A DNA stretch of 11,565 nt from an uncultured Methylococcaceae bacterium (GTDB lineage: Bacteria > Pseudomonadota > Gammaproteobacteria > Methylococcales > Methylomonadaceae): contig CAJVYO010000026.1 of assembly GCA_913009515.1 (NCBI GenBank), positions 1-11,565 on the forward strand. The letters are read 5' to 3'. Below, in pieces: positions 1-7,163 of the stretch; position 1 is the stretch's first letter; each line of letters starts with the position of its first letter. A program made the position numbers and the translations under genes. The notes below the pieces were generated by a model. The model made no database searches, had not been told where the DNA came from, and worked only from the letters and a program-made list of their open reading frames with translations.

Positions 1-426
1 CCATTCAAGGCGTTTAACCGATAATGGATTTTCGTTAATAGCAATGGAGCTATCACCGTCATTTTTATGTAAGGCATTTAAAATTTCATCGGCATTAGCT
101 GGTTTGGTGAGGTAATGAATCGCCCCTAATTTGATTGCTTCAACGGCAGTGGCGATACTGGCAAAACCTGTTAGCATAATAATTTGAGTATTATTATCTA
201 ACGACATCAGTTTTTGGACTAATTCGAGTCCTGATTCATGACCAATACGCAAATCAATCACGGCATATTCGGGTTCAATATTTTCTGCTAGTGCCAGTCC
301 TGCTTTAACTTCGTGAGCGATTGAGACAGTATAACCTCGTTTTTCGAGTGCTGACTTTAAAACGATGCAATAAGTTTGGTCATCATCCACTAATAATAAA
401 TTAGGGTTTTGTAATGAGTCGGTCAT
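1..426 (-). CDS. regA: RegA/PrrA/ActR-type response regulator, C-terminus cut by window edge
   Basis: This is the first 142 codons of a two-component response regulator, read from an ATG at 426 to the window edge with no stop. Seen in the sequence: an N-terminal receiver domain (about residues 9-122) with the acidic cluster DDD at 14-16, the predicted phospho-acceptor D58 in VIDLR, T86 in MLTGFAS and K108 in LTKPAN. The stretch ASIATAVEAIKLGA (89-102), then HYLTKPANADEI (104-115), and the linker LSVKRLEW (135-142) are hallmarks of the RegA/PrrA/ActR family. In that family a short Fis-type helix-turn-helix DNA-binding domain follows; it lies beyond the edge here. The gene begins 26 bp after the stop of the RegB-like kinase, its expected partner. 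Family regulators control redox-dependent genes such as those for respiration and carbon fixation; the targets here are unknown. It is not in itself a pseudogene: the truncation is only the window boundary. Confidence 0.9.
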   Translation of the reverse strand, partial: MTDSLQNPNLLLVDDDQTYCIVLKSALEKRGYTVSIAHEVKAGLALAENIEPEYAVIDLRIGHESGLELVQKLMSLDNNTQIIMLTGFASIATAVEAIKLGAIHYLTKPANADEILNALHKNDGDSSIAINENPLSVKRLEW

Positions 427-452
427 AATAAAATTAATGAATAGGAATAATT

Positions 453-1799
453 TTAAGCGTGAACAAGAAGCGGTAAAATAATATCAACACACGCTCCACC
501 AGAGGGTTCATTTTTAATAGTAATCGAGCCGCCTAAACGTGTAATAGTTGAGTAGGTTAAAAATAAGCCAACGCCTAAGCCTTGTTGCTGGCTATTAACC
601 GGACGTTTGCCTAATGTTTGTAGCATTTCAATGGGAAAACCTTTGCCGTGATCACGGATTTGTATAGCGATAAAATGGGGTTCAGTGCAGGGTAAAATAC
701 TTAAATCAATACCTTTTGCTATCGGGGTTGCAGACGCAGCATTGTTAAGTATGTTGATTAACGCATGGGTTAAGGTTAACTCAGCCAGTATCGATTCTTC
801 TAACGGGGCTAACGGGCTAATTTTAAAATTTACTTTAACGGTTGATTGCAGACTACGCCATTGGGTAATTACATCGTCTAAATAAATATTAAAGGGTTTA
901 ATATGACCGGCTTCCGCTCTGGATTCACCTGCTGAGGCAGACATAACCGACAGTGCTTTTTTACAGCGATCAATTTGCTCCTGCATGATGCCCATTTTTT
1001 CACATAATTCTTGCGGGCTAACCGGGTATCTATCATCTTTTAGGTCATGAGTGAGAATCGCCATCGTACCTAAGGGTGTTCCCATGTCATGTGCCGCACT
1101 CGCAGCTAAAGTGCCTAATGCGATAAGTTGTTCATCTTGCAAGGATTTTTCACGAGCTTTTGCTAGGGTACGTTCCCCTAATTTAATGGTATTTGATAAT
1201 TCAACAGCAAAAAATGCCACTAAAATAGCACTGCAAACAAAGCCAAACCACATGCCTAACATATGAAAATTAAGAAAGGCGGTATCTTGTTGTTGCATGG
1301 TGTGGATATCATGCCCCATCATGTCGTCTTGTATGGTCATTAAATGTGGTTCAAGACTGGTAATATTAGCATGATAGGGTATTAAAGCCGTATATAAGGT
1401 GATGGTTAAAATCACCATATACCATGTATAGCTATGCGGGAGAATGATTGCGGTAAGAATCAGTGGTAATAAAAAAATCCATGTAAACGGATTAGTAGCT
1501 CCTCCGGTTAAATAAAGTAGGGCAGTAATAGCCAAAACATCCAGTGTTAGCTGTGAACACATTTCTATTTCTGTGACGGGAATATCCGTTTTTAAACGCA
1601 TCCATGTGTATAAATTAACCGCGGCTATTGCAATAATCGTGAGCCAGATAGCTTCTTGATAAAGTGGAATTTTTAAAATATCGATAGAAATTAATAGCAG
1701 TAATGATTCACCGCCAATCATTAAATTTCTAAGAATAAACAGCCATTGTAAATTTTGTTTGGCAGAAATTTCAGTTTTAGGGACGAAATTAACTAACAT
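453..1799 (-). CDS. regB: RegB/PrrB-type membrane redox sensor histidine kinase
   Basis: Sensor kinase of 448 aa if started at the ATG at 1799. A GTG at 1823 would add eight residues and overlap ubiB by 20 bp; ATG leaves a 4-bp gap and is preferred, though neither start has a good ribosome site. Seen, numbered from the ATG: six hydrophobic segments (about 19-42, 49-66, 84-97, 102-120, 123-141, 181-200), with the RegB heptapeptide GGATNPF at 99-105 between segments 3 and 4. The H box is AAHDMGTPL with H237 as phospho-donor, followed by C279 in EQIDRCKKAL, aligned with the redox-active cysteine of Rhodobacter RegB. ATPase boxes follow: NILNNA (N), DHGKGF (G1, 383-388) and GLGVGL (G2, 407-412). 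In characterised RegB the heptapeptide interacts with ubiquinone and the cysteine tunes kinase activity. A His/Met-rich loop (about 143-183) lies between segments 5 and 6. Its partner regulator follows immediately. Confidence 0.92.
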   Translation of the reverse strand: MLVNFVPKTEISAKQNLQWLFILRNLMIGGESLLLLISIDILKIPLYQEAIWLTIIAIAAVNLYTWMRLKTDIPVTEIEMCSQLTLDVLAITALLYLTGGATNPFTWIFLLPLILTAIILPHSYTWYMVILTITLYTALIPYHANITSLEPHLMTIQDDMMGHDIHTMQQQDTAFLNFHMLGMWFGFVCSAILVAFFAVELSNTIKLGERTLAKAREKSLQDEQLIALGTLAASAAHDMGTPLGTMAILTHDLKDDRYPVSPQELCEKMGIMQEQIDRCKKALSVMSASAGESRAEAGHIKPFNIYLDDVITQWRSLQSTVKVNFKISPLAPLEESILAELTLTHALINILNNAASATPIAKGIDLSILPCTEPHFIAIQIRDHGKGFPIEMLQTLGKRPVNSQQQGLGVGLFLTYSTITRLGGSITIKNEPSGGACVDIILPLLVHA

Positions 1800-1803
1800 G
1801 GTT

Positions 1804-3354
1804 TTATTGCCAGATAATGGCACTACTAATCATCATGGCACTGGCTAAGATAATATATAAGGTGCTTTTATGGCTTTGTTTAACTTGTTTTTGTAAGTTT
1901 TCTAATTGTTTTTGATGGGTTTGTGCTCGCTGGCTAGTATGAGCAGCATCATCTAATATTTGATAGAGCAAAGAAGGTATTTCAGGAAATTTTTCTGCGA
2001 TTTCAGGGAAATGTTTAATCGCTTGTTTGATTTTAGTTTTTGGACTAACGCGTTCTTTAAACCATGCTTCTAAAAAGGGTTTTGCAGTCTGCCATAAATC
2101 TAATTCGGGGTAGAGTTGTCGGCCTAAACCTTCAATATTAAGTAAGGTTTTTTGTAATAAAATAAGCTGAGGCTGAACTTCCATATCAAAACGGCGTGCA
2201 GTTTGAAAAAGACGTAATAACAATAAACCAAAGGAAATATCTTTAAGTGGCTTATCGAAAATAGGTTCACAAACACTCCGAATCGCGGCTTCAAATTCTT
2301 CCATTTTAGTTTCAGAAGGTACCCAGCCTGATTCAACGTGCATTTGAGCGACACGATGATAATCTTGATTAAAGAAGGCGAGGAAATTCTCAGCTAAATA
2401 GCGTTGATCTGATTTGGTTAAGGTGCCGATAATACCAAAATCCACTGCAATATATTTTGAGGGCAGATCAACAAAAATATTGCCTGGGTGCATATCAGCA
2501 TGAAAGAAATTATCACGAAAAACTTGGGTGAAAAATATTTCCACACCGCGTTCAGCGAGCAATTTAAAATCAGCGCCTTTTTCGCGTAATTCGTCAATAT
2601 TTCCTACGGGAATGCCGTAAATACGCTCTAAGACTAATACTTTTTTACGCGTAAATTCCCAATGCACATCAGGAATATACAGCGAATCAGAATCTTTAAA
2701 ATTACGTTTTAATTTGGCGGCATTACCGGCTTCACGAATCAGGTCAAGTTCATCTAATAAGGTTTTTTCAAATTCAGCGACAATTTCAGTGGCATGTAAA
2801 CGTTTTGCATCAGGCCAAAATTTTTCAGCAAAGCCCGCAAGTTCATAGAGTAAACCAATATCAGCGTGTATCCATTGTTCAACATCAGGGCGTAGCACTT
2901 TAACAATAACATCTTCGCCTGTGTGCAAGGTAGCAGCATGAACTTGTGCAACTGAGGCGGATGCAAGAGGTGTTTTTGAAAATTCGGCAAAGGCTTCAGT
3001 GGTAGAGATACCTAATTCACCCTCAATAACTTGTTGTGCGACATCATTAGAAAAAGGCGGAACTTGATCTTGTAATTTAACTAATTCATCAGCAATATCA
3101 TCGGCGAGAATATCTTTACGTGTGGATAAGGCTTGACCAAATTTAACATAAATAGGGCCTAAGTCCTCTAGTGTGCGACGGATGCGTTCGCCACGGCTTG
3201 CAAATTCTTTTTTACGCCAAGCATTCGGCGATAATCGTTGTAATAAACGGTATTTTTTTAAAGCCGGTAAATTAAAAAGTAAATCATCTAAGCCGTGTTC
3301 GATTAAGACTTTATTGATTTTTAAAATACGCAATAAAAGTTTAGGGTGTTTCAT
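1804..3354 (-). CDS. ubiB: UbiB, atypical kinase/ATPase required for ubiquinone biosynthesis
   Basis: UbiB belongs to the ABC1/ADCK/COQ8 protein-kinase-like family and supports ubiquinone synthesis through ATPase activity, probably by extracting hydrophobic intermediates or organising the Ubi complex at the inner membrane. Seen in the 516-aa protein: the family-specific KFGQ motif (71-74), the alanine-rich loop ASASVAQVH (131-139) that replaces the glycine loop of normal kinases, the likely nucleotide-binding lysine K152, HADMHPGNIF (285-294) with D287 and N292, and the metal-binding DFG at 305-307. The last 20 residues are a hydrophobic segment, the expected C-terminal membrane anchor. The length is slightly short of E. 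coli UbiB (546 aa), mostly in the anchor region. The ATG overlaps the ubiJ stop as ATGA, implying translational coupling. All key residues are present. Confidence 0.97.
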   Translation of the reverse strand: MKHPKLLLRILKINKVLIEHGLDDLLFNLPALKKYRLLQRLSPNAWRKKEFASRGERIRRTLEDLGPIYVKFGQALSTRKDILADDIADELVKLQDQVPPFSNDVAQQVIEGELGISTTEAFAEFSKTPLASASVAQVHAATLHTGEDVIVKVLRPDVEQWIHADIGLLYELAGFAEKFWPDAKRLHATEIVAEFEKTLLDELDLIREAGNAAKLKRNFKDSDSLYIPDVHWEFTRKKVLVLERIYGIPVGNIDELREKGADFKLLAERGVEIFFTQVFRDNFFHADMHPGNIFVDLPSKYIAVDFGIIGTLTKSDQRYLAENFLAFFNQDYHRVAQMHVESGWVPSETKMEEFEAAIRSVCEPIFDKPLKDISFGLLLLRLFQTARRFDMEVQPQLILLQKTLLNIEGLGRQLYPELDLWQTAKPFLEAWFKERVSPKTKIKQAIKHFPEIAEKFPEIPSLLYQILDDAAHTSQRAQTHQKQLENLQKQVKQSHKSTLYIILASAMMISSAIIWQ

Positions 3355-3959
3355 TGGGTATTTCCTAATTGGTTTATTCTGGCTTCTAAGCGTTCGCTGT
3401 CTTCTTGGAGTTGGTCAACGTGTTGCATAAACAAGGCGATTTCTGGTTCGGGCGGCAAATCTTTACTTTCATCTTGTAAAAATTCGGTAATATTAAGGCG
3501 TAAACCATTGAGCGTTTCTTGATGCCAATCATGCGTTTGATGGGCGAATTGACTTAGTTTATGTGCAAAGCTCTCACCGGTATAGTGTGCAAGGTGTTTT
3601 TCTAAATCAATGTCTAATTTTTTGAAAATTTGTTGAAATTGATGCCCGAGTGTTAAATCACCGGTGATGCTGACTTCACCTGAAAAAAAAGCACGCTTGG
3701 GGTTTGAGCTTAAACTCATCAAGCCCAATGCGACTAAAGAACCGGTAATGTGAGTATCTGCTTCTTCTGGAGAATAATCGATAATTTGTATTTTATCGTC
3801 AGCAGGACAAAGATAAAGGGTTTCATTAAAGGGTAAAATCGTTATGGCAATGATTTTGCTTTCAAGCGGTTTTAAAAACAGCGTAACATTATCATCTAAC
3901 TGTAAATAATGGTTTAAGGCTGTTTCAAAGGCACTGATAAATAAAGGTTTAAATGTCAT
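3351..3959 (-). CDS. ubiJ: UbiJ, SCP2-domain ubiquinone biosynthesis accessory factor
   Basis: UbiJ is a non-catalytic lipid-binding factor which, in E. coli, partners with UbiK and scaffolds the soluble ubiquinone-synthesis complex. Only a TTG (3977) would allow a longer frame; the ATG at 3959 is chosen because it gives MTFKPL, matching the MPFKPL start of E. coli UbiJ, and 202 aa against 201 there. Seen: an N-terminal SCP2-like sterol-carrier region (about 1-110) with the turn SGEVSITGDLTLG (93-105), the family signature YTGE at 126-129, and a charged heptad-like C-terminal helix (from about 178) fit for the coiled coil that contacts UbiK. Primary sequence similarity is modest, so identification leans on length, start motif, YTGE and position between ubiE and ubiB. 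No clear Shine-Dalgarno is visible. Confidence 0.93.
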   Translation of the reverse strand: MTFKPLFISAFETALNHYLQLDDNVTLFLKPLESKIIAITILPFNETLYLCPADDKIQIIDYSPEEADTHITGSLVALGLMSLSSNPKRAFFSGEVSITGDLTLGHQFQQIFKKLDIDLEKHLAHYTGESFAHKLSQFAHQTHDWHQETLNGLRLNITEFLQDESKDLPPEPEIALFMQHVDQLQEDSERLEARINQLGNTQ

Positions 3960-3994
3960 GGCATGAACGTTTTTCAAGTCGTTTTAAAACGAAG

Positions 3995-4028
3995 AAAGGG
4001 CAGCCATATAGGTAATGCTCTGCCCTTT
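3995..4028 (-). terminator. Hairpin between ubiE and ubiJ, possible attenuator or weak terminator
   Basis: A perfect 9-bp inverted repeat (AAAGGGCAG / CTGCCCTTT) with a 16-nt loop starts about 11 nt after the ubiE stop. On the transcribed strand the stem is followed by CTTCGTTTT, so the U-tract is short and interrupted. It sits in the only sizeable gap (80 bp) of the hslV-to-regA run. It may reduce readthrough into ubiJ-ubiB-regBA, act as an mRNA-processing or stability element, or do nothing; full termination would leave ubiJ needing its own promoter, for which nothing convincing is visible. A small palindrome, GTTTTAAAAC, lies at 3981-3990. Confidence 0.4.
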
Positions 4029-4039
4029 GGTAGCTATAA

Positions 4040-4795
4040 TTAGAATTTATAGCCTCTATGTACTGCAACAACACCTTGTGACATATTGAAATATTCACAA
4101 CGCTCTAATCCTGCTTCTTCCATCATATTTTTAAGATCATCTTGTTTAGGATGCATACGAATGGATTCAGCTAAGTAACGGTAACTGTCTTCATCTTTGG
4201 CAACAAATTTACCAATTTTTGGCATGAGCTTAAATGAATAAAAATCATATACCGTTTTAGTAACTTTATCAGTAGGGTGTGAAAATTCTAAGACAATCAC
4301 ACGTCCACCAGGTTTAAGTACTCGCATCATTGAACGCAGTGCGGCACTTTTATCGGTGACATTACGCAAGCCAAATGCAATACAGACGCAATCAAAGCTA
4401 TTATCTTCAAACGGCAAACATTCCGCATTAACTTGAGCAAAATTAATATTTTGCGTTAAGCCTTTATCAATTAAACGGTCACGTCCGGTGCGGAGCATTT
4501 CTGAATTAATATCTGCGAGTACAACGCTGCCTTTTTTACCGACTCGTTTTTCAAAGAGAATGGTTAAATCACCGGTGCCACCCGCTAAATCTAGGACTTT
4601 TTCACCTTCGCGGACATTACTTAATTGAATCGCAACGCGTTTCCAAATACGGTGAATACCAAACGACATCAAATCATTCATGATGTCATATTGACTGGCG
4701 ACTGAATCAAAAACGCCTCTTACCATATTAACTTTGTCTTCGGTTGCCACTTGTTTATAGCCAAAGTGGGTACTATTTTCTTGTTCAGTGCTCAT
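4040..4795 (-). CDS. ubiE: UbiE, demethylmenaquinone/2-methoxy-6-polyprenyl-1,4-benzoquinol C-methyltransferase
   Basis: SAM-dependent C-methyltransferase of ubiquinone (and menaquinone) synthesis, cytoplasmic or membrane-associated. The protein is 251 aa, the same as E. coli UbiE. Seen: the N-terminal FDSVASQYDIMNDLMSFG (29-46) signature, SAM-binding motif I VLDLAGGTGDL (67-77), the acidic residue after strand 2 (D95 in LADINSEML), FGLRNVTD (141-148), PGGRVIVLEFS (162-172) and the C-terminal YLAESIRMHP (207-216) that marks UbiE/COQ5 proteins. The ATG follows the stop of the DUF971 gene by 4 bp. Whether this organism makes menaquinone cannot be told here; the flanking ubiJ and ubiB point to ubiquinone as the relevant product. 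Confidence 0.98.
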   Translation of the reverse strand: MSTEQENSTHFGYKQVATEDKVNMVRGVFDSVASQYDIMNDLMSFGIHRIWKRVAIQLSNVREGEKVLDLAGGTGDLTILFEKRVGKKGSVVLADINSEMLRTGRDRLIDKGLTQNINFAQVNAECLPFEDNSFDCVCIAFGLRNVTDKSAALRSMMRVLKPGGRVIVLEFSHPTDKVTKTVYDFYSFKLMPKIGKFVAKDEDSYRYLAESIRMHPKQDDLKNMMEEAGLERCEYFNMSQGVVAVHRGYKF

Positions 4796-4799
4796 ATTT

Positions 4800-5189
4800 T
4801 TAACTAGGCGTCGGGGCAGTACGAGAATGTCCTGCTGCTTTTAATTCGTTTAGGTAAGAGTGCCAGAGGCTATCGTATTCATTACCAAGCTTATACAATA
4901 ATTCCCAGGTATAAATACCGCTATTATGTCCGTCAGAAAAATCAGGGGCAATGCCATAATTTCCCATGGGACGTATAGCTTCTATGCTGACCTGTTCTTT
5001 ATCAACTTGCAAGGTTTCTTGTCCGGGTGCATGACCTAATGCCTCGGCAGAAGGGGTATAAACACGCAAGTATTCACAAGGTAATTGAAAGGTCTGGCCA
5101 TCTGCAAAACTGACTTCTAATACACGCGATAATTTATGTAAAATAATATCAGTCGGGTAGGTGTCGATGGCATCAGCTTTAATACGCAT
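4800..5189 (-). CDS. DUF971 (GBBH-like N-terminal domain) protein of unknown function
   Basis: Small 129-aa protein with a single domain of the DUF971 family, which resembles the N-terminal domain of gamma-butyrobetaine hydroxylase but has no catalytic oxygenase part. Seen: LEVSFADGQTFQLPCEYLRV (24-43), then AIRPMGNYGIAPDFSDGH (71-88) and GIYTWELL (91-98), the usual conserved core; the tail after about residue 118 is polar and probably disordered. Its start overlaps the hslU stop by one base (TAATG), and ubiE follows after 4 bp, so it is almost surely co-translated with both. The same hslU-DUF971-ubiE neighbourhood is common in gamma- and betaproteobacteria, which hints at a link to proteolysis or quinone metabolism, but the biochemical role is not established. 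Confidence 0.9.
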   Translation of the reverse strand: MRIKADAIDTYPTDIILHKLSRVLEVSFADGQTFQLPCEYLRVYTPSAEALGHAPGQETLQVDKEQVSIEAIRPMGNYGIAPDFSDGHNSGIYTWELLYKLGNEYDSLWHSYLNELKAAGHSRTAPTPS

Positions 5190-6505
5190 TATAAAATATA
5201 ACGGCTTAGATCTTCATCTTCAACAAACTCAGAAAGGTGTTCATTAACAAAATCCGTATCAATTTCAATGTCTTTATCAGTTAAATCAGGGGCATCAAAT
5301 GAAAGTTTATCTAATAGACGCTCTAAAATGGTATGTAAACGACGGGCACCGATATTTTCTGTTTTTTCATTCACTTCCCAGCTAAATTCGGCAATACGTT
5401 TAATACCAGCTTCAGTGAAGCTAATATTTAAACCTTCGGTGGCTAATAAGGCTTGATATTGTTCAGTTAAAGAAGCAAATGGCTCAGTTAAAATACGAAT
5501 GAAATCATTAGAACTTAAGGCATCTAATTCAACTCGAATCGGAAAGCGACCTTGTAATTCAGGGATTAAATCCGACGGTTTAGTCAGATGGAATGCACCT
5601 GATGCGATAAATAAAATATGGTCGGTTTTAATCATGCCGTGTTTAGTGCTAACGGTGCTGCCTTCAACTAAGGGTAATAAATCACGTTGTACGCCTTCAC
5701 GGGATACATCGCCGCCATTTTCAGAGCGTTTACAAACTTTATCAATTTCATCTAAAAAGACAATGCCTTGCTGTTCAACGGATTCAATGGCGGTTTCTTT
5801 TATTTTATCTTCATTGATGAGTTTATTTGCATGGTCTTCAGTCAGCACTTTAAGTGCATCTTGAATAGGTAGTTTACGCGTATTGGTTTTTTGATTACCC
5901 ATATTTTGAAACATACCTTGCAACTGGTTGGTCATTTCTTCCATGCCCGGTGGTGCCATGATTTCAACACCGACACTGGGCGCTTGCACTTCAATTTCGA
6001 TTTCCTTTTTATCAAAATCACCTTCACGTAATTTTTTACGCATTTTTTGACGAGTGTTTTCTTCAGTTTCAGATAACATACCGCCATCAGCACGCGGCAG
6101 TAAAATATCGAGCACGTGATCTTCTGCGGCATCCATCGCATGCACTTTGACTTTTTCAGTCGCTTCTTCACGCACCATTTTAATAGCGGTATCCATTAAA
6201 TCACGGATAATAGAATCAACATCACGCCCGACATAACCGACTTCTGTGAATTTAGTTGCTTCGACTTTAATAAACGGTGCGTTGGCTAATTTTGCAAGAC
6301 GACGGGCAATTTCTGTTTTACCCACACCGGTTGGGCCAATCATTAAAATATTTTTAGGGGTGATTTCATTGCGTAATGATTCATCAACTTGTGAACGTCT
6401 CCAGCGATTACGTAGGGCAATCGCAACCGCCCGTTTTGCACTGGCTTGACCAATAATATGCTGATCTAATTCGTGGGCAATTTCTTTGGGGGTCATTTGG
6501 CTCAT
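5189..6505 (-). CDS. hslU: HslU, AAA+ unfoldase of the HslUV protease
   Basis: HslU (ClpY) is the hexameric ATPase that unfolds substrates and feeds them to the HslV peptidase in the cytoplasm. The protein is 438 aa, close to the E. coli 443. Seen: N-terminal LDQHIIGQ (13-20), Walker A GPTGVGKT (57-64), the pore loop GYVGRD (90-95), the variable charged I domain (about 110-235), Walker B IVFLDEID (248-255), and sensor-2 arginines in GARRLHT (386-392). It ends in LSRYIL, the conserved C-terminal tail that inserts between HslV subunits and activates them. The ATG overlaps the hslV stop in an ATGA, fitting the joint assembly of the two subunits. All functional motifs are intact. Confidence 0.99.
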   Translation of the reverse strand: MSQMTPKEIAHELDQHIIGQASAKRAVAIALRNRWRRSQVDESLRNEITPKNILMIGPTGVGKTEIARRLAKLANAPFIKVEATKFTEVGYVGRDVDSIIRDLMDTAIKMVREEATEKVKVHAMDAAEDHVLDILLPRADGGMLSETEENTRQKMRKKLREGDFDKKEIEIEVQAPSVGVEIMAPPGMEEMTNQLQGMFQNMGNQKTNTRKLPIQDALKVLTEDHANKLINEDKIKETAIESVEQQGIVFLDEIDKVCKRSENGGDVSREGVQRDLLPLVEGSTVSTKHGMIKTDHILFIASGAFHLTKPSDLIPELQGRFPIRVELDALSSNDFIRILTEPFASLTEQYQALLATEGLNISFTEAGIKRIAEFSWEVNEKTENIGARRLHTILERLLDKLSFDAPDLTDKDIEIDTDFVNEHLSEFVEDEDLSRYIL

Positions 6506-7065
6506 GATGTTTTTGCGTCCTTAGGTTCAGCGTCTAGTTCTTCGATACGTAAATTATGGTTAGTATAGATACAAATATCACCGGCGATATGTAGTGATTT
6601 TTCCACAATTTCTCTGGCTGTTAAATCGGTATTTTCGAGTAAAGCGGTTGCAGCAGATTGTGCGAAAGGGCCGCCAGAACCAATAGCGACTAAATCCTGT
6701 TCAGGTTCAATTACATCACCATTCCCTGAAATGATAAGTGACACTTTACTGTCTGCAATGGATAGCAGGGCTTCTAATTTGCGTAACGCTCGGTCAGTAC
6801 GCCAATCTTTTGCCATTTCAACCGCAGCACGGGTTAAATTACCATGATGTTTTTCGAGTTTGCCTTCAAAGTGTTCAAACAGCGTGAACGCATCAGAAGT
6901 AGCACCTGCGAAACCAGCAATCACTTGACCATTATATAAACGACGTACTTTGCGTGCATTGCCTTTCATCACGGTGTTACCTAAGGTAACTTGACCATCA
7001 CCGCCAATAACGACTTTATCACCACGTCGTACAGAAAGAATTGTTGTGCCTCTAAAATCGACCAC
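6502..7065 (-). CDS. hslV: HslV, threonine peptidase subunit of the HslUV protease
   Basis: HslV (ClpQ) forms the dodecameric proteolytic core, related to the proteasome beta subunit, using an N-terminal threonine as nucleophile. Seen in the 187-aa protein: TTILSVRRG (7-15), GGDGQVTLGN (21-30), VMKGNARKVRRLY (32-44), GFAGATSDAF (51-60), WRTDRALRKLEA (88-99), GNGDVIEPE (114-122) and GSGGPFAQSAA (128-138). The start is GTG, because an in-frame TAA lies two codons upstream and no nearer start precedes the core. That leaves the leader MVDFRG ahead of the catalytic Thr, where E. coli has only Met; similar short leaders occur in betaproteobacterial HslV. Exposure of T7 therefore needs more than Met removal. 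A GGGTAG at -14 to -9 may serve as ribosome site. RpoH-like and sigma70-like promoter candidates lie upstream. Confidence 0.97.
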   Translation of the reverse strand: MVDFRGTTILSVRRGDKVVIGGDGQVTLGNTVMKGNARKVRRLYNGQVIAGFAGATSDAFTLFEHFEGKLEKHHGNLTRAAVEMAKDWRTDRALRKLEALLSIADSKVSLIISGNGDVIEPEQDLVAIGSGGPFAQSAATALLENTDLTAREIVEKSLHIAGDICIYTNHNLRIEELDAEPKDAKTS

Positions 7066-7100
7066 GTTTTAACTACCCATTATTAATAATAAAACAGATA

Positions 7101-7109
7101 ATTTTAGCA
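7101..7109 (-). promoter_or_regulatory. Candidate extended -10 promoter for hslV
   Basis: On the minus strand the sequence TGCTAAAAT fits an extended -10 (TGn followed by TAAAAT). No good -35 hexamer lies at 16-18 bp, which extended -10 promoters tolerate. Transcription would begin around 7094, giving a leader of about 30 nt before the GTG of hslV. AT-rich sequence makes chance matches common, so this is only a candidate housekeeping promoter. Confidence 0.35.
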
Positions 7110-7135
7110 CAATTATTCGTATCAGCCTATTGAGT

Positions 7136-7163
7136 TGATGGGGCGAAGGCTTTAGCTTTCATG
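7136..7163 (-). promoter_or_regulatory. Candidate RpoH (sigma32) heat-shock promoter for hslV-hslU
   Basis: On the minus strand CATGAAA (7163-7157) is followed after 13 nt by CCCCATCA (7143-7136). The usual sigma32 consensus is CTTGAAA, 11-16 nt, CCCCATnT, so the -35 matches at 6 of 7 positions and the CCCCAT core is perfect. Transcription would start near 7128 and run about 60 nt to hslV. hslVU is a classic RpoH target in E. coli, which supports the reading. The site overlaps the inner arm of the large inverted repeat described separately, so part of the match may come from the repeat sequence itself. Confidence 0.5.

Noticed and set aside
1800..1823. GTG at 1823 as the regB start
   Set aside because: It adds eight residues without family support and overlaps ubiB; the ATG at 1799 is simpler, though the choice is not certain.
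3173..3430. Plus-strand open frame of 85 codons across the ubiB-ubiJ junction
   Set aside because: It lies opposite two well-supported genes, has no recognisable motifs and no ribosome site, and reads as an antisense shadow.
3960..3977. TTG at 3977 as the ubiJ start
   Set aside because: The ATG at 3959 reproduces the MxFKPL beginning and the length of E. coli UbiJ.
5499..5864. Plus-strand open frame of 121 codons opposite hslU
   Set aside because: It is fully antisense to conserved hslU motifs, including Walker B, with low-complexity Ser-rich composition typical of a shadow frame.
7078..7089. ATG upstream of hslV as the true start
   Set aside because: It is in frame but is closed by TAA after three codons; without readthrough it cannot start HslV, so the GTG at 7065 is used.
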